This document shows, piece by piece, positions 19,541 through 27,920 of a stretch of DNA of 37,401 nucleotides. The stretch spans positions 1-37,401 of the forward strand of contig JAFEFL010000036.1 in NCBI GenBank assembly GCA_018240595.1, given 5' to 3'. The stretch's first letter is position 1, and each line of letters opens with the position of its first letter. The notes under the pieces are model-generated. The model was not told the DNA's origin and made no database searches. It saw only the letters and a list, made by a program, of their open reading frames with translations. Source of the stretch: Pseudomonadota bacterium (GTDB lineage Bacteria > Pseudomonadota > Alphaproteobacteria > Rhizobiales > Xanthobacteraceae). The position numbers and the translations under genes were made by a program.

Positions 19541-19841
19541 GCCGGGGTGGTACTGCGGTCAAAGCCGATGAACAAGCGATGAACGCTCCGGCCAGACAAT
19601 CTTCGAAATTCTCTGGGTATTGTCTGAACTTAGCGTCGAGAACCGCGTTTTCATCCTCGGCTACCGCTATGCCAAACAGGGCCAGTCCAGCGTCAGCAAG
19701 CTTGATACCGGCGCTGGCCGTGGAAAAGGATATCGATTCCTTGTGATCCCAGTCACAGCCGGTCAGGCCGCGAACCGGCATAATTTAAATCTCGGCATTT
19801 AGCGCCGCCGGAAATTTGGCGGCCATTTGGAGGAAACTGAC
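19541..19841. other. Divergent control region between parC and the first small exported protein gene
   Basis: About 300 bases, less GC-rich than the flanks, with short open frames on both strands that lack ribosome sites or recognisable products. It holds an 8-base inverted repeat CAGACAAT/ATTGTCTG (19593-19626, 18-base spacer) near parC. It also holds a perfect TGTGA-N6-TCACA at 19742-19757 and the A/T-rich TAATTTAAAT at 19781-19790 on the side of the small exported protein. I see no gene in it. Confidence 0.6.
19742..19786 (+). promoter_or_regulatory. CRP/FNR-type site and possible -10 element
   Basis: TGTGA-TCCCAG-TCACA (19742-19757) is a perfect symmetric match to the classical CRP consensus half-sites. 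TAATTT at 19781-19786 could serve as the -10 element; a start near 19792 would put the site centre at about -42, the class II activator position. The ATG of the first small exported protein is at 19842. Rhizobiales contain several CRP-like proteins (such as Clr) that recognise TGT/ACA palindromes. Confidence 0.5.
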
Positions 19842-20081
19842 ATGCGCGCATTGATCCTGTCGTCTCTCTTTGCCATCGGCCTCGGGCTCGCCGCCGCGCC
19901 TGCCGCCAATGCCACGCCGATCTCGGCCATCAACGGCGCTGTCGCCGGCCAGAGCATGGTCGATCAGGCCCAGTACTACTATCGCCCGCGTTATCGCGCG
20001 CGCTGCCGTTCGGTGCGGGTCTGTCGATGGACGCCGTACGGCCGCCGCTGCCACTGGGAGCGTGTGTGCCGCCGCTGGTAA
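19842..20081 (+). CDS. Small exported Arg/Cys-rich protein, paralogue 1
   Basis: A 79-residue protein with a signal peptide (MRALILSSLFAIGLGLAAA, cleavage likely after ANA at residue 24). The mature C-terminus is strongly basic with four cysteines, Cys55, Cys61, Cys70 and Cys76, spaced C-x5-C-x8-C-x5-C. The motif RCRSVRVCR is partly repeated as RCHWERVCRR, suggesting an internal duplication that could form two disulfide loops in the periplasm or outside. GGAGG at 19829-19833 lies 8 bases before the ATG. The next gene is clearly a paralogue. A strong terminator follows at 20095-20126, so it is transcribed alone. I do not know the function; cell-envelope binding or an antimicrobial-like role are only possibilities. 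Confidence 0.85.
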   Translation: MRALILSSLFAIGLGLAAAPAANATPISAINGAVAGQSMVDQAQYYYRPRYRARCRSVRVCRWTPYGRRCHWERVCRRW

Positions 20082-20094
20082 ACACCGAATTCGA

Positions 20095-20126
20095 AAGCGG
20101 CCCGGGGAAACTCGGGCCGCTTTTTT
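20095..20126 (+). terminator. Rho-independent terminator after small exported protein 1
   Basis: A 10-bp stem AAGCGGCCCG/CGGGCCGCTT (20095-20104 and 20113-20122) with an 8-base loop is followed by further T residues. Confidence 0.92.
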
Positions 20127-20269
20127 GTAGTCTACCCCTGCTCGCCATCACCGCAATACCGTCGCAAGGGATATAGTTCACCATCGATTCCCCAATTCGA
20201 CCGGTATCACTTCGAGGCGATGCCGATTGAATGTATCGTCCAACCGTCTTCAACCGGAGGAAACTCAAA

Positions 20270-20500
20270 ATGCGTAAGCTTGCGCTGTCGGCCTTGTTCG
20301 CCTTGGGTGTCGGCCTGACTGCCACCGCGGCGTCCGCCGCGCCGGTCTCGACCGGCGCCACCAGCCTGAACACCGCCGGCATCTCGGCCTCGCTGGTCGA
20401 GCAGACTGCGGTGCGCTGCCGCACCGTTCGCGTCTGCCGCATCGGGCCCTATGGCCGCCGCGTCTGCCGCTGGAACCGCGTCTGCCGTCGCGTCTGGTAA
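20270..20500 (+). CDS. Small exported Arg/Cys-rich protein, paralogue 2
   Basis: A 76-residue protein with a signal peptide (MRKLALSALFALGVGLTA, cleavage near ASAA at residues 21-24). It has the same tail as its upstream neighbour: RCRTVRVCR, PYGRR, then CRWNRVCRR, with Cys50, Cys56, Cys66 and Cys72 spaced C-x5-C-x9-C-x5-C. The two proteins also match in the signal peptide (MRxLxLSxLFAxGxGL), so they arose by tandem duplication. The ribosome-binding block GGAGGAAACT (20256-20265) is identical to the one in front of paralogue 1. The gene has its own terminator and no TGTGA-N6-TCACA site. The ATG at 20270 is chosen because it starts the signal peptide and has the right spacing. Function unknown. 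Confidence 0.85.
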   Translation: MRKLALSALFALGVGLTATAASAAPVSTGATSLNTAGISASLVEQTAVRCRTVRVCRIGPYGRRVCRWNRVCRRVW

Positions 20501-20520
20501 CCGGCGCGCCGACGTTTCCG

Positions 20521-20557
20521 AAGCCGGCCCGGTGGCAACGCCGGGCCGGTTTTTTTT
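20521..20557 (+). terminator. Rho-independent terminator after small exported protein 2
   Basis: A 9-bp G/C stem CCGGCCCGG/CCGGGCCGG (20524-20532 and 20541-20549) is followed by eight T residues. It ends 15 bases before the end of convergent recO. Confidence 0.93.
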
Positions 20558-20571
20558 ATTAGCGCATGAGA

Positions 20572-21306
20572 CTAAGCGACGTTCGGCAGCGCCCGCGCGA
20601 GCGCGGCGAGAAAATGCATGCGCTCGTCGGCGAGCTGCATACCGCGCGGCTCGAGCACATGGCGCGCGAGAAAGAAGCCGGTCAGCTTGAAGCCGTCGTC
20701 GAGATCGCTGCCACTCGGCGCTTGCGCCGGGTCGGTGAGGAAGGCCGGCAGCTTGAACATGCGGTCGGCATAAGGCGCGCCGGCCTCGCGCGATACCGCG
20801 CGGCCGGATTTCGGCGACACATAGATCAACTCTTCGGTGGCGCCGGTCGCCGCGCATTCCTCGAGATCGAGGCCGAAGCCCAGTTCCGACAGCAACTGCA
20901 TCTCGAAGCGCGCCACCTGCGGCGCCGCCCAGGCGGCATCCTCGAGACCGTCGAGGATCATTTCGAATTCGTTGAACAGCCCTTCGTGCGGATCACGCTC
21001 CGGCAGCAGGCGCATCAGCGCCGCCAGATGCGACACGCCATAGATCGCGTGCGGCGAGCCGAAATAATTCGAGGCGCGTTCTTTAAGCGGCTCGACGGTG
21101 AAGTTGCCGAGATGGTCCTCGAGCCGCGCCCGCCAGTTCACCGACACGCTGTTGCCGGGCTGCAGCACCGGCTTCATGCGCGAGCCGGACCCGCCGCGCA
21201 CCATGCCGAGATGGCGGCCGTGCTCGCGCGTCATCAGCTCGAGGATGGCGGAAGCCTCCCCGTGCCGACGCACGCCAATCACGATGCCTTCATCGGTCCA
21301 TTGCAT
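20572..21306 (-). CDS. recO: DNA repair protein RecO
   Basis: A 244-residue cytosolic protein that with RecR loads RecA on SSB-coated single-stranded DNA and anneals strands. It starts with the OB-fold segment [19 protein letters not shown] and continues with [11 protein letters not shown], both typical of RecO. The middle carries the helical domain ([19 protein letters not shown] and [15 protein letters not shown]). It lacks the four zinc-finger cysteines found in some RecO proteins. The ATG at 21306 is the only sensible start. It is the last gene of the rpoZ-to-recO block. A repeat element lies between it and era, so co-transcription with era is less certain than for the upstream genes. Confidence 0.93.
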   Translation of the reverse strand: MQWTDEGIVIGVRRHGEASAILELMTREHGRHLGMVRGGSGSRMKPVLQPGNSVSVNWRARLEDHLGNFTVEPLKERASNYFGSPHAIYGVSHLAALMRLLPERDPHEGLFNEFEMILDGLEDAAWAAPQVARFEMQLLSELGFGLDLEECAATGATEELIYVSPKSGRAVSREAGAPYADRMFKLPAFLTDPAQAPSGSDLDDGFKLTGFFLARHVLEPRGMQLADERMHFLAALARALPNVA

Positions 21307-21318
21307 TGCATCACTCCT

Positions 21319-21502
21319 TCACCCTCCCCTGGAGGGGGAGGGTCGATCGGCCGATTGGCCGATCGGGGTGGGGTGACATCGCACGAAGGGGCACCCCCTC
21401 CCGACGCGCTTGGCGCCGTAGCCGATGCCTTGCATCGGCGTATCCTTTAAAGACGGCGGCCAAAGGCCGCCTTTTGCTCCCCCCTCCAGGGGGAGGTGAA
21501 GC
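21319..21502. repeat. Palindromic intergenic repeat element (copy 2)
   Basis: The element has the same plan as the one at 38-222. An outer CACCCTCCCCTGGAGGGGGAGGG hairpin (written here as CCCTCCCC/GGGGAGGG arms) is followed by an inner hairpin CGATCGGCC-GATT-GGCCGATCG (21344-21365), then GGGGTGGGG and, further right, CACCCCCTCCCGACGCGC. A second hairpin GGCGGCC-AAA-GGCCGCC lies near 21455-21472. The right end CCCCCTCCAGGGGGAGG mirrors the left end. The loop palindrome differs from copy 1 while the flanking blocks are kept. It separates era from recO. Confidence 0.7.
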
Positions 21503-21528
21503 GAGCGCGGCCTCACCGCCGAGTACGC

Positions 21529-22437
21529 CTACTCCCTCGGAAACTCCAGCCCCATGGCCCGATAGCGCTCCGGGTCGTCGCCCCAGCCCTCGCGCACCTT
21601 GACGAACAGGAACAGGTGCACCTTGGCGTCGGCGATATCGGCGATCTCCTTGCGCGCCGCCTCGCCAATGGCCTTCAGCGTCTGTCCGCCCTTGCCGATG
21701 ACGATCTTGCGCTGGCTTTCGCGCTCGACATAGATCGTCTGTTCGATGCGCACGTCGCCTCCGCGTAACTCCTTCCACTGTTCCGTTTCGACGGTGGAAT
21801 GATACGGCAACTCCTGGTGCAGGCGCTCAAACAGTTTTTCGCGGGTGATTTCCGCCGCCAGTTGGCGCAGCGGCGCATCGGCAATCTGATCTTCCGGATA
21901 GAGCCACGGCCCTTCCGGCATGCGGGTCGCCAGCCACATCTTGAGATCGGCGACGCCGTCGCTCTTGAGCGCCGAGATCATGAAGGTCGCCTCGAACTTG
22001 GCCTTCTCGTTGGCGCTCCGGGCCAGCCCCAACAGGCTGTCACGCGGCACGACGTCGATCTTGTTGAGGATCAGGATCTTCGGCCCTTTCACCTCCTTGA
22101 GCTGATCGAGGATGGCTTCATTGTCCTCGTCGAGGCCCTTGCGCGCATCGATCAGCACCGCCGTGAGGTCGGCTTCATGCGCGCCGCTCCAGGCCGTCGT
22201 CACCATGGCGCGGTCGAGCCGGCGCTTGGGCGCGAAGATGCCCGGCGTATCGACGAAAATGATCTGCGACTTGTCGTGAATGGTGATGCCGCGGATCAGC
22301 GCCCGCGTCGTCTGCACCTTGTGCGAGACGATGGTCACCTTGGAGCCGACCAGCGCATTGAGCAGCGTCGACTTGCCGGCATTCGGCGCGCCAATCAGCG
22401 CGACGAAGCCACAACGGGTACCCTCGCCTTCACTCAT
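21529..22437 (-). CDS. era: GTPase Era
   Basis: A 302-residue GTPase that binds the 3' end of 16S rRNA and helps assemble the 30S subunit. GTPase motifs are clear: GAPNAGKST (16-24), DTPGI (63-67), NKID (125-128) and SALKSDG. The C-terminal KH domain has VIGKGGQTLKAIG, which binds RNA. The start is the ATG at 22437, whose ATGA overlaps the stop of rnc by 4 bases, implying translational coupling. An upstream extension in this frame lies inside rnc and is a shadow. Length equals the family norm. Confidence 0.97.
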   Translation of the reverse strand: MSEGEGTRCGFVALIGAPNAGKSTLLNALVGSKVTIVSHKVQTTRALIRGITIHDKSQIIFVDTPGIFAPKRRLDRAMVTTAWSGAHEADLTAVLIDARKGLDEDNEAILDQLKEVKGPKILILNKIDVVPRDSLLGLARSANEKAKFEATFMISALKSDGVADLKMWLATRMPEGPWLYPEDQIADAPLRQLAAEITREKLFERLHQELPYHSTVETEQWKELRGGDVRIEQTIYVERESQRKIVIGKGGQTLKAIGEAARKEIADIADAKVHLFLFVKVREGWGDDPERYRAMGLEFPRE

Positions 22438-23147
22438 AGTGCTTTGTCCAGCTTGACGCCGACGCTGGTCAGCATCGCCGCGGCCGCCGCCTGCTCCGCA
22501 GCGCGCTTCGAGGCGCCAAGACCTTCGGCCTGCGGCCGGTCCGGCAGGCTCACCGCCACCTTGAATTCCGGATCGTGATGCGGCCCGGTGCGGCCGATTT
22601 CCTTGTAAGCCGGTGTCGGCAGACCGCGCGCCTGCGCCCATTCCTGCAGCATGGTCTTGGCGTCGCGCAGCGGCTTCACGGATTTCAACATCCGCTCCTG
22701 CCAGAATTTGGCGATCAGCGCCTCGGCTGCCGGATAGCCACCATCGACGAAGACGGCGCCGACCAGGCCCTCGCAGGCATCGGCCAGGATCGTGGCGCGC
22801 AGCCGCCCGCCGGCATGGGCTTCGGAATTGCCGAGGCGCAGCGCGGGGCCGAGATCCATTTCCTTGGCCACCGCGGCGCAGGTTTCCTTGCGCACCAGAT
22901 CGGCGAGCCGCTTCGACAACTCACCCTCATTGGCCTTCGGAAAGGTGCGATAGAGCATGTCGGAAATCACGAGACCGAGCACGTGATCGCCGAGAAATTC
23001 GAGCCGCTGATAACTCGACACGCGGTTTTGCGGGCCACCCGACAGCGCCGAAATATGGGTGAGAGCGCGGTCGAGCAACGACTTGTCGGCGAAGCTGTAA
23101 CCGATCCTCCCCTCGAGTGCCGAATAGTCTTTGACCTTGCGGCTCAT
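22434..23147 (-). CDS. rnc: Ribonuclease III
   Basis: A 237-residue double-stranded-RNA endonuclease that processes rRNA precursors and regulatory duplexes. The signature RLEFLGDHVLGL (48-59) gives catalytic Glu50 and Asp54, and DACEGLVGAVFVDGG gives Asp123 and Glu126, so the full Mg2+ site is present. A C-terminal double-stranded-RNA-binding domain occupies about 162-232 (TMLQEWAQARGLPTPAYK, then GASKRAAEQAAAAAML). Start and stop overlap the neighbours lepB and era by 4 bases each (ATGA), so the three are tightly coupled. Confidence 0.97.
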   Translation of the reverse strand: MSRKVKDYSALEGRIGYSFADKSLLDRALTHISALSGGPQNRVSSYQRLEFLGDHVLGLVISDMLYRTFPKANEGELSKRLADLVRKETCAAVAKEMDLGPALRLGNSEAHAGGRLRATILADACEGLVGAVFVDGGYPAAEALIAKFWQERMLKSVKPLRDAKTMLQEWAQARGLPTPAYKEIGRTGPHHDPEFKVAVSLPDRPQAEGLGASKRAAEQAAAAAMLTSVGVKLDKAL

Positions 23148-23911
23148 CGGACGATCGTGAACAGCCGGCTCCAGCGAACCGCGACCGGCCAGCGCCAGAA
23201 CTGCCAGGCGTGTTCGCCCTCATAAACAGAGAAGAAGATCAGTTGCGCCTTGCCGACGATGTTCTCGAGCGGCACGTATCCAACGCCCTGCCGGTCTTCC
23301 GGCACGCGGCTGTCGGTCGAGTTGTCACGGTTGTCGCCCATCATGAAGTAATGGCCGGGCGGCACGGTGTAGACGTCGGTGTTGTCGAGGAAGCCGTTAT
23401 CGACCAGGTCGAGCGTGTAATAGGAAACGCCATTCGGCAGCGTCTCCTTCCATCGCTTGACGGCCTTGTCGTGGCCGTACTCCTCGGTCTCGACGAAATC
23501 GGGCGCGCGCTCGCGCTTCACCGTGACGCCGTTGATCGACACCTGGCCGCCGGTCACCTGGATCTTGTCGCCGGGCAGACCGATCACCCGCTTGATGTAA
23601 TCGGTCGACGGGTCACGCGGCAGCCGGAAGACGACGACGTCGCCGCGTTGCGGAAGCAGCCCGCCGGGCAGACGGCCGGAAAACAGCGGCGGTGAGAACG
23701 GCAGCGAGTACTGGCTGTAGCCGTACGAGTATTTCGAGACGAACAGGTAGTCGCCGATCAATAGCGTTTCCTTCATCGAGCCCGACGGGATGTTGAAGGG
23801 CTGGAACAGGAAGGTGCGGATGACCAGGGCGATGATCAGCGCGTGGATGATGACGCGGATCGTTTCGCCGACGCCGCCTTCCTTCCTCTTGGTGTCGGAT
23901 GTCACGCTCAT
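23144..23911 (-). CDS. lepB: Signal peptidase I
   Basis: A 255-residue inner-membrane serine protease that removes signal peptides of exported proteins. One N-terminal membrane helix (IRVIIHALIIALVIRTFLF) precedes the catalytic IPSGSM with Ser45. The general-base Lys107 lies in DYIKRVIGLPGD, and MGDNRDNSTDSR forms box D. The ATG at 23911 has GAAAGG five bases upstream and gives the usual length. An upstream open extension to 24079 has no family similarity. It follows acpS after 130 non-coding bases and overlaps rnc by 4 bases. Confidence 0.96.
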   Translation of the reverse strand: MSVTSDTKRKEGGVGETIRVIIHALIIALVIRTFLFQPFNIPSGSMKETLLIGDYLFVSKYSYGYSQYSLPFSPPLFSGRLPGGLLPQRGDVVVFRLPRDPSTDYIKRVIGLPGDKIQVTGGQVSINGVTVKRERAPDFVETEEYGHDKAVKRWKETLPNGVSYYTLDLVDNGFLDNTDVYTVPPGHYFMMGDNRDNSTDSRVPEDRQGVGYVPLENIVGKAQLIFFSVYEGEHAWQFWRWPVAVRWSRLFTIVR

Positions 23912-24041
23912 TGCGCCTTTCGTCCTGGATGAAACTCGTCGCAGCGCCCCGGGGCGATCTTGTAGCGGGACAGCGAATTCGGCGCAACGAAGATCGCTAC
24001 GACACGGGTATAACCCTTTGGCAGGCTTCGCTTTATCGGGA

Positions 24042-24461
24042 TCAGCGGGAATCTGCCGGATTGGCGACCGGCACTGCATGGATGATGACCATGGCCTGCG
24101 TCAGCGGCCCTTCATCCGTCATCGAGAGTTCGATGCGGGCCTCATGGCCCGGCGGGATCAGGGATTGCAGGCGCGCCTGGGCGCCGCCGGTCAGCCGCAA
24201 GGTCGGCTTGCCGCTTGGCAGGTTGACTACGCCCATGTCGCGCCAGAACACACCGTGGCTGAGGCCGGTGCCGAGCGCCTTGGCGCAGGCCTCCTTGGCG
24301 GCGAAACGCTTGGCGTAGGTCTCGACCCGGTTCTTGCGGCGCTCGGCCTTGGCGCGCTCGATGGGCGTGAAGATACGGCCGAGGAAGCGCTCGCCGTGGC
24401 GCTCGATGGTCCTGGCAATGCGCCGGGCATCGCACAGGTCGGAGCCGAGGCCGACGATCAT
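24042..24461 (-). CDS. acpS: Holo-[acyl-carrier-protein] synthase
   Basis: A 139-residue enzyme that transfers 4'-phosphopantetheine from coenzyme A to acyl carrier protein. The Mg2+-binding motifs are [12 protein letters not shown], with Asp8, and [14 protein letters not shown], with Glu57. Ser7 replaces the more common Thr in GTD. Length is in the usual range, with a short extra tail. It lies 55 bases after pdxJ, and most of that gap is a palindromic repeat. Co-transcription with pdxJ is likely if the repeat does not terminate. Confidence 0.95.
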   Translation of the reverse strand: MIVGLGSDLCDARRIARTIERHGERFLGRIFTPIERAKAERRKNRVETYAKRFAAKEACAKALGTGLSHGVFWRDMGVVNLPSGKPTLRLTGGAQARLQSLIPPGHEARIELSMTDEGPLTQAMVIIHAVPVANPADSR

Positions 24462-24474
24462 GGCTTTTTGCTTT

Positions 24475-24525
24475 GGCGCATGACCTGATCCGAAAACCGG
24501 CTCCCACTTTTCGGGGTCATGCGCC
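24475..24525. repeat. Palindromic repeat between acpS and pdxJ, overlapping the pdxJ stop
   Basis: Perfect 11-base outer arms GGCGCATGACC (24475-24485) and GGTCATGCGCC (24515-24525) enclose 7-base inner arms CCGAAAA (24490-24496) and TTTTCGG (24508-24514). The GCGCATGACC-TGATCCGAAAACCGG form is a repeat I recall as frequent between genes in Bradyrhizobium and relatives. Its right end covers the pdxJ stop codon and the last two sense codons. Confidence 0.85.
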
Positions 24526-25272
24526 GACCCTTCCGCGGCCGCGGTCCATGGCCGCGCGCATAAACTTGATGGTTTCGGGCAGGCCCTCGAACACCGCCTC
24601 GCCGATCAGGAAGTGGCCGATGTTGAGTTCGGCGATCTGCGGCAGCGCCGCGATCTCCTCAGCGGTGGCGTAATCGAGGCCGTGGCCGGCATGAACCTCG
24701 AGCCCGAGGCTGGCGGCCTGTTCGGCGCCCTTCACGATCAACTGCCATTCGGCCTCCGCCTTGGCGGCGTCGCCCTCGGCGAGCGCATCGCACCAGGCGC
24801 CGGTATGGATCTCGATCACCGGCGCGCCGAGCGCCGCCGCCGCCTCGATCTGCTTCGGTTGCGCGGCGATGAACAGCGACACCCGGATGCCGGCATGCTT
24901 GAGCGTGTGAATGACCGGCTTGAGGTGGGCCTGCTGGCCGGCGGCGTCGAGGCCGCCTTCGGTGGTGCGCTCCTCACGCTTCTCAGGCACCACGCAGCAG
25001 GCATGCGGCTGGGTCTTGAGCGCGATCGCGACCATGTCGTCGGTCGCCGCCATTTCGAAGTTGAGCGGCTTGTCGATCTCGGCCTTGAGCCGCGCCATGT
25101 CGTCGTCCCGGATGTGGCGGCGATCTTCGCGCAAATGCGCGGTAATGCCGTCGCAGCCGGCGGCGATGGCGAGCTTGGCGGCGCGCACCGGATCGGGATG
25201 ACGGCCGCCGCGCGCGTTGCGAATGGTGGCGACGTGGTCGACGTTGACGCCGAGGCGCAAGGATTTAGCCAT
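24517..25272 (-). CDS. pdxJ: Pyridoxine 5'-phosphate synthase
   Basis: A 251-residue TIM-barrel enzyme that joins 1-deoxyxylulose 5-phosphate and 3-amino-2-oxopropyl phosphate to form pyridoxine 5'-phosphate (vitamin B6). Seen motifs are [17 protein letters not shown], the catalytic His46 in [10 protein letters not shown], Glu73 in [10 protein letters not shown] and His194/His197 in VHAGHGLDY. The ATG at 25272 overlaps the end of rsh by 8 bases, so translation is probably coupled. The last codons and stop are provided by a palindromic repeat, giving the tail GRGRVGA. Confidence 0.96.
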   Translation of the reverse strand: MAKSLRLGVNVDHVATIRNARGGRHPDPVRAAKLAIAAGCDGITAHLREDRRHIRDDDMARLKAEIDKPLNFEMAATDDMVAIALKTQPHACCVVPEKREERTTEGGLDAAGQQAHLKPVIHTLKHAGIRVSLFIAAQPKQIEAAAALGAPVIEIHTGAWCDALAEGDAAKAEAEWQLIVKGAEQAASLGLEVHAGHGLDYATAEEIAALPQIAELNIGHFLIGEAVFEGLPETIKFMRAAMDRGRGRVGA

Positions 25273-27607
25273 TCACCCGCTCCGCCTTGGCGACCATCGG
25301 CTTGACGCGCAACTGCGCCAGAATGTCGTTAAGGTGCTTGAGATCATACACTTCGAGATCGATCGTCACATCGGTGAAGTCCGGCGCCTGGCGTTTCATG
25401 GCGATGTTGTCGATGTTGCCGTCGTGCTCGGCGATCACCTGGGCGATCTGCGCCAGAGAGCCCGGCTCGTTGGCCGACTGAACCGTGATGCGCGCCGGAT
25501 AGCGCCGCGGCGCCGTATCGTCGGAGTCCCAGCGGACGTCGAGCCAGCGCTCCGGCTTGTCCTCGAACTCGGCGAGCAGCGGCGACTGGATCGGGTAGAT
25601 GGTGATGCCCTCGCCCGGCGACAGAATGCCGACAATGCGGTCGCCCGGCACGGCGCCGCCTTCCGGGGCGAAGCTCACGGGCAAGTCGCCATTGATGCCG
25701 CGGATCGGAATGGCCGGCCCAGTCGCGTCCGGCACCTTGAACTTCACCGACTTGAACTTGCGCAGGCCGAACCAGCCGCTGCCGCTCTCGGCCTTGGGCC
25801 GCGCCGCATTGGCCGCCGCGCGCTCTTCCTTGTAGTCGGGATACATGGCGCGGGCGACGTCGGAGGCTTTCAGTTCGCTGCGGCCGACCGCGGCCATGAC
25901 GTCTTCCAGCGAGGCGCGCGCCAGGCGCGGCAGCGCCCCGGTCAGCTTCTCGTCGGAGTAAGCAATCTTGGCGCGCTGGAACAGCCGCTCGACGATGCGC
26001 CGCCCGAGCCCGGCATATTGCTCGCGCACGGCGACGCGCGTGGCGCGGCGGATCGAGGCGCGTGCCTTGCCGGTGGTGACGATGGCTTCCCAAGCCGACG
26101 GCGGCGCCAGTTGCGCCTTCGAGGTGAGGATCTCGACCTCGTCGCCGTTCATCAGTTCGGAGGTCAGCGGCGCGATCTTGCCGTTGATCTTGCAGCCGAC
26201 CGCGGTGTTGCCGACGTCGGTGTGCACGGCATAGGCAAAGTCGATCGGCGTCGCCTTGCGCGGCAGCGCGATCAGCTTGCCCTTCGGCGTGAAGCAGAAC
26301 ACCTGGTCGTGGAACAGTTCGAGCTTGGTGTGCTCAAGAAATTCTTCCGGGTTCGAGGCTTCGGCCAGCGCCTCGATGGTGCGCCGCAGCCAGGCATAGG
26401 CGCTCGATTCACGCGACAGCATTTCGGTCGGCGTGCCGACACCGTCCTTGTAGAGCGCATGCGCGGCGATGCCGAACTCGGCGATCTGGTGCATTTCGAG
26501 CGAACGGATCTGCAGTTCGACGCGCTGGTTCCGCGGGCCGATCACCGTGGTGTGAATCGACCGGTAGTCGTTGGCCTTCGGCGTCGAGATGTAATCCTTG
26601 AAGCGCGTCGGCACCATCGGCCAGGTGGTGTGCACGATGCCGAGCGCCTGATAGCACTCCGGCGTCGTCTTCACGATGACGCGAAAGCCGAATATGTCGG
26701 AGAGTTGCTCGAAGCCGACGCCCTTACGCTCCATCTTGCGCCACACCGAATATGGCCGCTTGCCGCGTCCTGTCACGGTGGCGGTAATGCCGCGGTCGGC
26801 GAGCTTCCTGGTGAGCTGCTGCTCGATCTCGGTGATCAGATGCGCATTGCGCTCGGCCAGCGCCTTGAGCCGCGCGGTAACGACCTCATAGGCTTCCGGA
26901 TAGAGCTCACGGAAGGCGAGATCGTCGAGCTCCTCGCGCATTTCCTGCATACCCATGCGGCCGGCGAGCGGCGCATAGATTTCCAGCGTCTCCTCCGCCG
27001 TGCGCCGGCGCGAGGCCAGCGGCATGTAGGCGAGCGTGCGCATGTTGTGCAGGCGGTCGGCGAGCTTGACCAGCAGCACGCGCACGTCATCGACGATCGC
27101 CAGCAGGAGCTTGCGCAGGTTCTCGGCCTGCTTGGCTTCCTTGGTGACGAGGTCGAGCTTCTTCAGTTTGGTCAAGCCTTCGACCAGCGCGCCGATGTCC
27201 TTGCCGAACAACTGGTCGATCTCGCCGCGCGTCGCCGCGGTGTCCTCGATCGTGTCGTGCAGAAGCGCGGCGGCGATGGTGGCGTCGTCGAGCTTGAGGT
27301 CGGTGAGAATCGCCGCGACTTCGATCGGGTGCGAAAAGTACGGATCGCCCGAAGCGCGGCGCTGATCGCCATGCGCCTTCATGGCGTAGACATAAGCGCG
27401 GTTGAGCAGCGCCTCGTTGGTGTTCGGGTTATAGGCGCGTACGCGTTCGATGAGGTCGTATTGTCGCATCATCTGCGGCTTGCGGGCGGCGGCCTTCTCG
27501 GCGGCCGGCGGCGGCGGCACAGCAGCAGGCGTCGGCGGCTGGAGCGGCGCCCGGGTCGGGGCCTGCTTTTGCATGCGCGGCAGGTCGGGGCGCGTGCGCG
27601 TGGTCAC
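25265..27607 (-). CDS. rsh: Bifunctional (p)ppGpp synthetase/hydrolase (Rel/Spo homologue)
   Basis: A 780-residue regulator of the stringent response. The N-terminal HD domain is complete (His93 in YFSHPIEV, His117-Asp118 in LLHDTIED, Asp184 in LADRLHNMR), so ppGpp hydrolysis is expected. The synthetase domain has DIFGFRVIV and RFKDYIS (335-338), the RxKD type of bifunctional enzymes. TGS (about 430-490) and ACT (about 710-780) domains follow. The GTG at 27607 with AGAGG six bases upstream adds a 45-residue Pro/Ala-rich leader not usual in the family; an ATG at 27472 ([11 protein letters not shown]) matches the usual start but has no ribosome site. It is the only such enzyme seen here. Confidence 0.95.
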   Translation of the reverse strand: MTTRTRPDLPRMQKQAPTRAPLQPPTPAAVPPPPAAEKAAARKPQMMRQYDLIERVRAYNPNTNEALLNRAYVYAMKAHGDQRRASGDPYFSHPIEVAAILTDLKLDDATIAAALLHDTIEDTAATRGEIDQLFGKDIGALVEGLTKLKKLDLVTKEAKQAENLRKLLLAIVDDVRVLLVKLADRLHNMRTLAYMPLASRRRTAEETLEIYAPLAGRMGMQEMREELDDLAFRELYPEAYEVVTARLKALAERNAHLITEIEQQLTRKLADRGITATVTGRGKRPYSVWRKMERKGVGFEQLSDIFGFRVIVKTTPECYQALGIVHTTWPMVPTRFKDYISTPKANDYRSIHTTVIGPRNQRVELQIRSLEMHQIAEFGIAAHALYKDGVGTPTEMLSRESSAYAWLRRTIEALAEASNPEEFLEHTKLELFHDQVFCFTPKGKLIALPRKATPIDFAYAVHTDVGNTAVGCKINGKIAPLTSELMNGDEVEILTSKAQLAPPSAWEAIVTTGKARASIRRATRVAVREQYAGLGRRIVERLFQRAKIAYSDEKLTGALPRLARASLEDVMAAVGRSELKASDVARAMYPDYKEERAAANAARPKAESGSGWFGLRKFKSVKFKVPDATGPAIPIRGINGDLPVSFAPEGGAVPGDRIVGILSPGEGITIYPIQSPLLAEFEDKPERWLDVRWDSDDTAPRRYPARITVQSANEPGSLAQIAQVIAEHDGNIDNIAMKRQAPDFTDVTIDLEVYDLKHLNDILAQLRVKPMVAKAERVNG

Positions 27608-27920
27608 AACAAACCTCTACTTCCGCCGCGGGCATAGCCAATGCCCCCGGCGGGCCTGGCGCATGGCCCCGCCGGGCGGCCGCCCGAGGGGAAAAGACCA
27701 TGCTCGATCAACAACCTACACAGGCCCGGCGATTCGTAGGAAAAACCGTCCCGTTTTGGAATGTCTTAGATATCACTTTAATCTTGTGGCCTCGCAAGGG
27801 CGGCGGCGGTTTGCTTAACGAAATCCGACCGACTCCGCCCGGTTGGAAGCCCCTCGCGCCCCAAACAAAAGGCCCGGCAAAGTGCCGGGCCTTTACGCGA
27901 ATTTTATGTCGGACCGAGGC
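27608..27920. other. Non-coding region between rsh and rpoZ
   Basis: About 310 bases holding the ribosome site of rsh, a G/C-rich inverted segment near 27620-27690, and the rpoZ terminator at 27868-27894. Since rpoZ is terminated, rsh must have a promoter here, in the A/T-richer part around 27730-27830, but I cannot assign the elements with confidence. No gene seen. Confidence 0.5.
27868..27894 (-). terminator. Rho-independent terminator after rpoZ
   Basis: A 12-bp stem AAAGGCCCGGCA/TGCCGGGCCTTT with a 3-base loop is followed on the minus strand by TTGTTT. It separates rpoZ from rsh transcription. Confidence 0.88.

Noticed and set aside
19485..19781. A 98-codon minus-strand frame overlapping the start of parC, and short plus-strand frames at 19534-19802
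   Set aside because: No ribosome site and no recognisable product; the region contains regulatory palindromes instead.
24475..24525. A transcription terminator between pdxJ and acpS
   Set aside because: The hairpin is strong but no T-run follows on the minus strand after the outer arms in the right place, and the sequence matches a dispersed repeat type.
25217..27637. An 806-codon open frame on the plus strand opposite rsh
   Set aside because: It is the shadow of a well-supported gene with strong GC bias at third positions, and its product is low-complexity without a domain. The same holds for the 647-codon frame opposite the SulP gene (6139-8082) and the 481-codon frame at 10570-12015.
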